Assembly: GCA_963921425.1 (NCBI GenBank)
Contig: OY992837.1
Location: 3,507,896-3,571,895 of the forward strand
Direction of reading: 5' to 3'
Length of the DNA stretch: 64,000 nt
Source: Dryas octopetala
Lineage: Eukaryota > Streptophyta > Magnoliopsida > Rosales > Rosaceae
Part shown: one piece after another, positions 55,869-64,000 of the stretch
How the letters are laid out: each line of letters starts with the position of its first letter
How positions within the stretch are numbered: the stretch's first letter is position 1
The notes under the pieces: model-generated
Database searches by the model: none
What the model was told of the DNA's origin: nothing
Seen by the model: only the letters and a program-made list of their open reading frames with translations
Program-made: the position numbers and the translations under genes

Positions 55869-58800
55869 TATACAAGAAACTATGCATATTTGTTAGTGTC
55901 ATTGTACTGTTATTTTATTCAAAATGTTGTATCTAGTTTGTGAATCACTATAAATAAATGTATTTTATATTTGTTTATGTAATTCAAAGCTTTTGCTATT
56001 CTCCTCAGTACAGATAATTGACTACCATTAATTGTGCTTCAACTTTGTTCATTCCTATATCTATGGTTTTTAAAATGTTTCAAATGGCTGTTGATTTTCC
56101 TAAAATCTAGAAGTTAATAAGCAACAACTTTAGTTGTATATAGATTTAAGCACCAAGAATCTGGCTGAAGTGGTTAGTACTGAGAGACCAAAAATCAGAG
56201 TGGAAGTTCTCCACTGTATTCTTAAATAAATTAGTAGGATAAAGATGAAATAAGAACTGCAGCAGGCTCAAGATATTAAACAATTATTAGTATATATATT
56301 AATGTACAATTAAATTTTATGGCCAAAAATGTACAATTATATTTGTACCACTGAAAATAGAATTAAGTTACTTTAAATCTTCCCATGTCAGCAATCAATA
56401 TTGTGGTTTAGAAATTCAGCTTTGCCTTTTGATTTGCAATCTGCAGCAGTCCTATGATAGTCTTGTTGTGGCTTCAATTGATTTATGACACAGTTGCAGC
56501 TTGATTTTTGAGCTTGTTAAATATAAAGTTAATAATAATTAGATCTTTTTTGTCTAGAAGTACATAAAATCTTTAAAGAGCATATAGAGTCCCTTAGATT
56601 TGCAACCCTCAACATTCCCTTGACATAGTATTCCTTCACCTAGTTTCAGAAGAATTATGATAAATCAGCAGTTGGTTCCTTTGAGCCTTGGTATAAAGGA
56701 GGCCTATGGCTTGATAAATTATTGCATACAACTGGTTGTGCATGGGGTTCCTTTAGATTTTGAGAGTCCTTTTTGTTTTAGAAAGACTATCCTCGTCTTT
56801 ATTTATGTCTCAGGTTGGAACAAATTACTATAATTTGCTCCGTCTACGGATCAATCAACTCATGTAATATGTGAAGGATTATACAAGAATGTTTTAGAAG
56901 ACGGGGAAGGACGAGAGTCGAACTCAATCTTCTTAATTCAAGCAACTTATCAGTCTCTTTTCTAGCAAGATACTGGCTGAAATCCAAGTAAGTGCCTACA
57001 ATTTTGGAATCTAACACAGTTCCATGAACAGAGGTTGTGGTTTCTTCCCACAAATTATTGTGCATGGTACATGCTTTTTGTTCTCTATCTTGTACTTTAC
57101 GGTTTAAGGCACAACCACCCACCTTTGTCTTTTCTTTTAGCATTTTACTTTAATATAGATATTTTTAAAGCCTATTATGACAAACAAATGTAGCTAGGCA
57201 GAATTTCCACTCCAAAAACCCCAAGTACAGCTAGCAGAAAAGAAAGCAATGATAGAGAACAATATACTGAACAATCCTCCGAAGTAATAGGAGACCCCTG
57301 TAGATCAATTTGAACCAGAAACAGAGCATGTTATGCATGTTGTGTGTCATTCAATAAATTTTTAACTCCTTAAGCACTGAATCAAAACAAGATTTGATCA
57401 ATAAAAAACAACTTGCTCAACTTGTTTCACAAGATTCTGCAAAAGAAACCCTAGAAGTAATTAATTAATTTTGGAATCTCAAGGGTTGATTTAAAACTAT
57501 TCCTGATGACCCTTCTATTAAGTTTGGGCTGAAGGCCAATCATTCTGTGTTTGGAAATATTCCTCATTAATTGGAATAGCTAAATACTGTCACATAGGTT
57601 AATATGTAAGATGCTCAACCTAAGCCACTTCAACTACCAAACTACATCATTTGGTGAACTGATTTAAGGTCTCATATTAAATGCAGTGAACATTGCACTA
57701 ATTTTCTATCACTCGTTGTTGGTTCGGACTGTACTAATTTTAGCAGCATTTGGAAATTATTCCTCTGCCTTCCACTTTAATTTTCCCTCTGAATGGTTCC
57801 CCCTCCTTTAAACGTCCATATTCTGAGACATGAAAAAACAATGTGAAACAAGTCACTAGTGATGCCAACCTAAAGTTACTGGTGCCGTGAGTGTTGTCAT
57901 GCACTTTTGTATAGCTGTATGGAACTGTGAGCATCTAAATCAGTAAAAGTTTCCCTTTTCTGAGATCCCTTATGAGTACGTTTTGATGGTTCATGTGCTG
58001 CCTTGAACAACTTTTGTTTAAAACAAACCCTCCAAACTCCAAAGGTCCCAATAGATATTTTGCAGCAAACCCTTCTTTACGTTTTGCAAAGTGCATTTTT
58101 CTAGAGAATAATTTGAGATTTGTACACTTAAAATTGTTCTTAACATCTACAAGTGGAAAAATCTCACTTTGCCATTTAAGGAATTTTAATTTCTTATAGC
58201 CCTGAACATCTCAGAAGGTACTTTGTAATGCCACTTCATTTTCATATAGGGATACATCATACATGCCATATAGTGTTGAAATCATTTGACAATGTGGTTG
58301 TGTATCAGTGTATGTGTGGTTGGACATGTCTGCATGTATACAAAAGGTAATTCTTCCTCCCTCCAACTACTTCCAGTATAACAAATTATACTGGATACAT
58401 AGTAAATTTCGTGAATATAGTAGTGCTACTTTTGCTCCTCTATATTCAGAGAGAATTTCACTGCCTGTTTGTCCCACCAGTTTTAATGTAAGAATAAACA
58501 ATTCTGCAGTTTCTGAGATCTCTGGGTCTGAAAAGTTAATGGAATCTCCAAAAGTTATCAAATTGACTTAGACTAGCTAGTTCTCCTCCATTAAGAGGTC
58601 TCTGTAGGCTTTTGAATTCATATGGTCAAACTTCAATACTTGCTTGGTAAGACCAATTTTACACCTTTCTTTTCATTGACTGACTTTTGATGCTGAGTCC
58701 ATGGTTGTGTTCAATCTACAAGATTCAGCAGATAACTGAGATACGGTGAATTGCAGCTATCAAAAGTTAGCTATGAGTAATATTATTTTAAATTTGCCTT

Positions 58801-60942
58801 CTTTTACCTCTTCAAAGGGGAATCATGTTCAATGCATAATATATGTGAATGTGGAAATTCTTCTTTTGAATTGACTGCCTTCGAAACAGGATACAAAACT
58901 TTGAACAAACAGAATACACTCAAGAGACTCCAGAACCAATCTAAACCTTAAAAATCTTCCCTCATAATATTAGAAAAATTTATAACCCCTCAAACCTATT
59001 TAAGCATCATTTTCCCATTTGCAGCTGTTTAGCTTCTTTTCTTTTTACTGCTAGACAAATAATGTTTTCACTCAAAAGATAAGGAAACATGTAAAGGAAA
59101 ATTTTCCTTCTAAAGTGAAACAGTTTGCAGGAGATGCAGCAGGCACTACATACAAGTGTCATTTAATTCTAGAAACTGTGCCCTCTTTTTCTCATATGTG
59201 CAATATGATGGATCTTTTTGTACAGGTAATTAGCCCTTGTTATCTGCCTTTGTTACCATCCAGTCATAACCATTGTGTACTGCAAAAAAGATGGTTTGAT
59301 ACTTCACATTAAGGATATCTCCCTAATCAATAACCAAAGATGTACGGATAATTGCTACAAGATGAATGAAAGAATTATTATTATTTTGCTGATGAACGAT
59401 ATATGGTAGGTAATCTCTGCATCGGATAATTAATTGAATGATGTGCCTCGTGATGAGGGTACTATATATGGAAAACATCTTATCCATTGTTATTAACATA
59501 TGCGATCCTTCATAACTACGTGAATTGGTCACCGTTACATTTTTTCATGCAATACAACCATCGGTCATATCATCACATATTGTTGACTAGTACTATGCAT
59601 CCAGTGATATCATCCATATCATCACTGTGTACACTACAAAACATATGGTTTAATTGATACCTCATATGAATGATATCTACCTTAAGCTATAACAAAATAT
59701 ATGGACCATATCTACAAGATGAATGAAAGAATTAATACTATTCTGCGCTGAGTAAATATATATGGTAGGTACGTAGTCTCTGCATCGGAGAATACATTGA
59801 ATGATTTGCCTCATGATTAGGGTACTATATATAGCAAATACTACGTGAATTGTGATTAACGCATGCAATTCTTGAGAACTACGTGAATTGTTCATCGATA
59901 AAATTCTTTTGTAACAATACAACCATTGGTTATAGTTGGATCAGGATGAACTCTTTGAACTTACAGCAGTTTAGCCATATACTCGCGTTCTAGGTTGTCT
60001 AGTTAGGTCCTGTCCTCTGCAGGAGAAAATAAAGTGGCCATGATTGCTTGTTAAAGGGATAACTCATATTTCATGTCATTACAACATTGAAGCAAGCCTG
60101 AAGTCTTCCTCCATTTGTTGTATGGCAGAAAGCATAAAAGTTGCCATGTCCCTCATTGTTTTTTTCTTGAACACATGTCCTTCTAACACTAACTAATTGA
60201 GTTTTATGATTTACTGTCTGAAAGTTTTCTTACACTCTTTCGTTCTAGAAAATTAGGGCTGATTAAAGGGTCAAAGTTTGCCTTCAAATGCTATGAACAA
60301 CAGAATTCATCTTTCATATCCTGATGGATGTCTAGACACCCCCTTTGAACTAATTCTTTTAGCTATATCTTTGAAAATATTGCAGTGCAGAACTGTATAA
60401 TGCTAAACAGACATCAAAGGACATCCATGAAATGTAACAGTTTGTGAAAAACATCCAACTCCACTGACTTTTCTTATTTAATCAGTCTTGTAATTTTCTT
60501 TTTTTTTGGTTAATTGGTTCCTTGATTTTCTCTCACGTTCACACAATAGTTTTTCTTAACTTTCATTGGCATAGCAAAAATCTTAACTATGTACAAAAGG
60601 ATCTATTAATTAGATCTTTGTCCTCTTTGATGGGGATTAGAAAATAAGATCCACACAACACTCATCCCCAATGCTCCTTCCATGGATGTTTATATGTAGA
60701 TTTTCTAGCTATTTCCATTGATATTGAAAGACTAATTAGATATTCGAATATCAGAGAATAAACACTGAAGACATGAACATAAAAACCAACTACTGTTTCA
60801 TTAACTTGCAGTACATAAAATTCAAGAAAGACAAAAGACTTAAAAGATAACCTGTGGTTCGAAAACTAAAAACATTTTCAGCAAGACACACAAGAAAGAA
60901 ATCACTCAAAGACAATACAAAAACAAACAAACACCAAATTGT
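55869..60942. other. Long gene-poor region
   Basis: AT-rich, with many short ORFs on both strands but none with recognisable domains or codon-like character. An ORF of ~99 codons at 56844-57143 (-) is not recognised. The only clear structure is the tandem duplication at 59274-59940. Confidence 0.5.
59274..59940. repeat. Diverged tandem duplication, period ~357 bp, two copies
   Basis: The blocks CTACAAGATGAATGAAAGAA (59355 and 59712), ATATATGGTAGGTA, CTCTGCATCGGA, GGGTACTATATAT, ACTACGTGAATTG and CAATACAACCAT occur in the same order in both halves. Small indels separate them, and copies start near 59274 and 59630. There is no conserved ORF. Confidence 0.8.
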
Positions 60943-61710
60943 TTACGGGAAATAGCCGTTATTAGGCCAAAAAGCATTGGGGTTTTGATCCCCATATGGA
61001 GATATCATTTCATCCCCACTAGGGCCAGCAAACCCCATATGCTCTTGTGGTGGGTTCCTACACTCCATGAACCATTGAGGCCTCTGCATGACATCCATAT
61101 GGTTCATCTCCGCAGCCTGCCTCTCCATAGCAGCCTGCCTCTCCATCGCCGCCTGCATGTTGTTCTCTCCACTCCTCAGCACGCCACGATCTGCTGCTGC
61201 AGCCACTGTTGGTGGTACCAGGACTTGGTTATGAGCCTCTTCATTGACCCTCTTCATCCTGCTATAAATTTCCTTCAAGGTCTGGTCAATCAGCCACCCG
61301 AGGTCATTCAAATCCACCATGCTCAGACCCTGCAGGCACTTCCCAGTCAGACACTGGAACATCACTCTCATGATCTCCTTCTCACGGTTGTCCTTTCGTT
61401 GTTTCTTCAGCTGCTCGTTGGACTTCCCAATCCTTTGTCTCAAGAAGCTCTCCTGATTGACCATCTTCTTGCTTTGTTCCATTTCAGGCATGTTCCTGAA
61501 ATGCGCGAGGACGCGCTGGACTCCAAGAGCGGATGGCCAAACCTCTGGTTGAGGGTCATAAGGGCTATATATAATAGCACATGCCTCAATATCACAGAGA
61601 GTAGTGAGTTCCCTCACCTTCTTCATCAGGCCCTTCTTCCTTTTCTTGAAAGTGGCCTTCCTAGCAGAGTCATTGGTGATGTAGGCTAGTTTCACCTTCT
61701 TTCTAGTCAT
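60943..61710 (-). CDS. Type I (M-gamma) MADS-box protein, AGL80-like, 255 aa
   Basis: Intronless, as usual for type I MADS genes. The ATG at 61710 begins MTRKKVKLAYITNDSARKAT; the open frame extends only three codons further to a non-ATG. The MADS domain covers residues 1-60, with KKRKKGLMKKVRELTTLCDI and the M-gamma hallmark IIYSPYDPQPEVWPS. A coiled region follows (~75-160), and the C-terminus carries QAAMER repeats and Met/Pro-rich sequence. Arabidopsis relatives such as AGL80 act in the central cell and endosperm (family knowledge). A TATATATA motif at ~61795-61805 lies ~90 bases upstream and probably serves as its TATA box. Confidence 0.9.
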   Translation of the reverse strand: MTRKKVKLAYITNDSARKATFKKRKKGLMKKVRELTTLCDIEACAIIYSPYDPQPEVWPSALGVQRVLAHFRNMPEMEQSKKMVNQESFLRQRIGKSNEQLKKQRKDNREKEIMRVMFQCLTGKCLQGLSMVDLNDLGWLIDQTLKEIYSRMKRVNEEAHNQVLVPPTVAAAADRGVLRSGENNMQAAMERQAAMERQAAEMNHMDVMQRPQWFMECRNPPQEHMGFAGPSGDEMISPYGDQNPNAFWPNNGYFP

Positions 61711-61901
61711 GGCTCTCAAAAATGAAATGCAAACTAGGGAAGAAGAAGAAGAAGAAGAAAGTCTTTGTGTGCTTTCTTACCCTCAACATCCTATTCTATA
61801 TATAGAGTAGCAAGGGACACCTAATGAATACTAGAAGATTACATCCAGGAAGGAAAATAATATTGCTGACAATGCATCAGATATCAAAATCAATACTAGA
61901 A

Positions 61902-61949
61902 GATTATGGTGTTGTATCTGCGTTGGATTATGGTGTTGTATCTGCGTTG
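61902..61949. repeat. Two copies of a 24-bp tandem repeat
   Basis: GATTATGGTGTTGTATCTGC plus GTTG occurs twice without mismatch, upstream of the MADS gene. AATACTAGAAGATTA also recurs at ~61827 and ~61893. Confidence 0.85.
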
Positions 61950-62855
61950 GTGCAAATTTAATGACTTTACTTGTATATGCAAGAGAATTAAACCAATCAA
62001 TATTAAAAGATTATGGTCATGTTGTATGTATTTCTATTCATAAACACTAAAATTCTTGTTGATTTGCTCTATGAATTGACCATTATTCATTATGTTTACC
62101 AAGATCTAAATCACATAAATGGTAATTACAAGTGAGTTATTGGTAGGGAAATATGAAATCTAGGCAGAGGATTCTATTAGCAAAATCAAAGCTGTAATAC
62201 ATGATTCAGAAAATATATCAGTGAGTTGGCTGGATGTCTACATTATTTTTTTTTTTTTTTCATTCACGCATTGGTTTTATACATGGAAGCTTGTCTGTTC
62301 CTTATTCATACATGCATATAACCATATATTTTTCTGTGGCTCATTCAATCATCAAGAGTGAGTAATTTTTTCCATCTTTGAAAATCACTTAGAAGGTAAT
62401 CCAGCCCAGGAGTTCAAATATGCTGTTTCTGTTTAAGATTGTCTGAATATTCTCCGTCCTTCATCTATTTTGTTGACACATGTCCTAACAATTAATACAT
62501 TATCTCTCCATAGTTTATAATTCTAATTTGCCTAATTACTTACCAAAGATTTTGATTTTTCCTTATTCACGAATCACGATTAAAAAACACAAACTTTTTT
62601 CCTTTTTTAAAAAATAGCCTCAAGGGACAGAACCATCCGACCCGACCCGTCCCTAGTGCTCCCTCACTTCCAATGTAATGGGCCTATTTGGGAATTCATC
62701 CTTGCAATTATGACTTGGGCTTCATAGTGATGTAATGGTCTATGTGGGAATTTCTCCACCCATGATCCGGCCCACTATGGTTAATTGCAGCCCATTACCC
62801 TAAACTGAAAAGACAAATGAAAGTTAAAAGTTAAAAGTTAAAACCAATAATTTTA

Positions 62856-63252
62856 GGGATTAATGTCATTTTGTTCCCTATAGTATTATACATGTATCAG
62901 TTTGTTCCTCAGACTTTTAATTTGGAAAATTAAGGACCCTGACTTTTTTCAATTTTGACAATTGAAGTTATTCCGTCAATTTACACATTTTTCATCTAAA
63001 ATGTCGGGATGATTAACCAAAATTTAGCGATAAATAAAATAGGGAAAAATGATGCATGAGAAAAAAATGATAAGAGCTAAATGGAAGAGACCATTTTACC
63101 CTAAAAAATTTGGATGAAAAATGTGTAAATTGACAGAAGAATCTCAATTGGCAAAATTAAAAAAGGCAGAGTGCTTAATTTTTCAAATTAGAAGTTTAAG
63201 AAATAAACTGATACAAGTGTAATAATTTGGGGAACAAAATGACATTAATCCC
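62856..63252. mobile_element. MITE with perfect 9-bp target duplication, 397 bp
   Basis: It starts GGGATTAATGTCATTTTGTT and ends with the exact reverse complement GACATTAATCCC; inverted arms of ~150 bp continue inward (ATCAGTTTGTTCCT / mirrored, GTCAATTTACACATTTTTCAT / mirrored). The flanks are an identical 9-bp repeat ATAATTTTA (62847-62855 and 63253-63261), typical of Mutator-type insertion. No coding capacity. Confidence 0.9.
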
Positions 63253-63519
63253 ATAATTTTATGAATTTTTCTTTCTTGAGAAATTCTTTTTTATTTTTTA
63301 TCAAACAGAAATTCTCTTTGGAGGATATAAAATGCAAATTTTGTTTTTTCCTTTTTCTATGCTAAAGCAAATTTTAACTTTAATTTAAAAAACAGTAAAG
63401 TAAGTATACTAACTAACGCAATACTTCCTTTTACACTTGTCAGTTGCTAGAGTGGTGTGGAACCCTAAATTGATACAATTAGGGCTCGCAGAGACAGAGA
63501 GAGGGGAATCGGAATTGGA

Positions 63520-63538
63520 ACATTAGGGTTAGGGTTTT
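63520..63538. promoter_or_regulatory. Telo-box-like motif in a 5' UTR
   Basis: ATTAGGGTTAGGGTTTT is the reverse complement of the AAACCCTAA telo-box, frequent near transcription starts of plant ribosome-biogenesis and translation genes. It lies ~300 bases before the ATG at 63834. Confidence 0.45.
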
Positions 63539-63833
63539 GCAGTGACAATCATACATCCGAGAAGCTCCAGGCTTGCGATCGCCATTGAGGAACGAGGAAT
63601 CTGTATCGGGTAAGTAGATTTGGTTCCAACAATCAGCTAAAAGCATTTTTGAATTTGAAATTCCTGATTTTGGGGCACATTGGCATTGGAATACAATGCC
63701 AAGATCAAACCCAATCACCATGGATTCGGCATTGGAAGGGCCAATGTCAACATCCATGGAACTAAACAGAGCCTATTATCATTCACTGCTCTGACAATTA
63801 GGTTTTTGGTTTTGCAGTTGCAGGATTAGGAGG

Positions 63834-63852
63834 ATGAAAGTCAAGGTCTTGC
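63834..63852 (+). CDS. Probable first coding exon of a gene leaving the window
   Basis: After an apparent 5' UTR intron (donor GTAAGTAG at ~63609, acceptor TTTTGCAG before 63819) an ATG opens MKVKVL. A donor could be GTCTTG at 63846 or GTATCC at 63853; the frame then leads into intron-like T-rich sequence until the end of the window. The short leader plus telo-box suggests a housekeeping or ribosome-biogenesis gene. Several plant proteins start MKVK, so the product is unidentified. Confidence 0.35.
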
Positions 63853-64000
63853 GTATCCTTCTACTATGTTATTTTGTTCCTCTCTTTCAAAATGCAAACT
63901 TTTTATATCTCTAGCATGCTTTTCTTCCAGTCTTTATTGGGTGCGAGTATTTTGATGATTATAGTAATATGACAATCCCATTTGCTCTGGTGTGTTCTTG

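Larger units (their letters stand above)
61711..63833. other. Spacer between the MADS gene and a gene at the window end
   Basis: Holds the MADS promoter with a GAA repeat at 61738-61760, the two-copy 24-bp repeat at 61902-61949, several TGGGCY motifs at 62680-62790, the MITE at 62856-63252 and a telo-box region at 63520-63538. The 5' UTR exon and intron of the following gene are likely at 63480-63820. Confidence 0.5.

Noticed and set aside
56844-57143. 99-aa minus-strand ORF
   Set aside because: No recognisable domain, no promoter-like context, and composition like surrounding non-coding DNA.

Overview
The window is nuclear DNA from a flowering plant, most likely a eudicot (possibly a rosid; species not determined). 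Genes have short GT-AG introns, the proteins are plant-type (NEAP, phytepsin with PSI insert, X8/GPI protein, P-class PPR, type I MADS, MUSTANG), and the AT-rich spacers hold MITEs and Copia relics. I rebuilt multi-exon genes by hand. Haspin, the X8 protein, NEAP, MUSTANG, the G-patch protein, phytepsin and a 96-aa membrane protein all give total coding lengths divisible by three with matching phases at every junction.

Layout. 0-2.4 kb: spacer with a ~400 bp MITE and a tandem partial copy. 2.4-7.2 kb (+): haspin kinase, 15 exons. 9.4-11.7 kb (+): GPI-anchored wall protein with a degenerate GH17 domain and an X8 domain. 12.4-15.2 kb (-): nuclear envelope-associated coiled-coil protein (NEAP), convergent with the X8 gene, with a likely GC-AG intron. 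18.1-20.2 kb (+): PPR protein. 21.8-23.1 kb (-): F-box protein, with a second F-box fragment at 20.5 kb. 23.9-24.7 kb (-): GC-rich Cys/His zinc-finger protein. 26.5-28.9 kb (-): domesticated Mutator transposase of the MUSTANG type with PB1 domain. 31.5-37.8 kb: a disrupted locus with a Copia relic (+), a 3' piece of an L-cysteine desulfhydrase-like gene (-), the 3' half of a Copia element (-), a 200-N assembly gap, and the 5' three quarters of a second desulfhydrase-like gene (-). 38.5-39.5 kb: a ~960 bp foldback element. 40.8-41.3 kb (-): a two-exon gene for a 96-aa membrane protein. 44.1-47.3 kb (+): phytepsin-type aspartic protease, 13 exons. 47.9-50.4 kb (-): G-patch/C2H2 protein, 7 exons. 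50.4-55.6 kb: gene-poor, MITE-bearing. 55.6 kb (+): 88-aa plant-specific protein. 55.9-60.9 kb: gene-poor, with a 357-bp-period duplication. 60.9-61.7 kb (-): type I (M-gamma) MADS protein. 62.9-63.3 kb: MITE with a perfect 9-bp target duplication. 63.8 kb (+): probable first coding exon of a gene running out of the window.

The genes are unrelated housekeeping, chromatin, cell-wall and reproductive functions, as usual in plant chromosomes; I see no cluster acting as one pathway. The most unusual items are the desulfhydrase/Copia/gap locus, the large foldback element, a set of MITEs sharing one core, the degenerate GH17-X8 protein, and a 99-nt intron in the protease that is open in frame.
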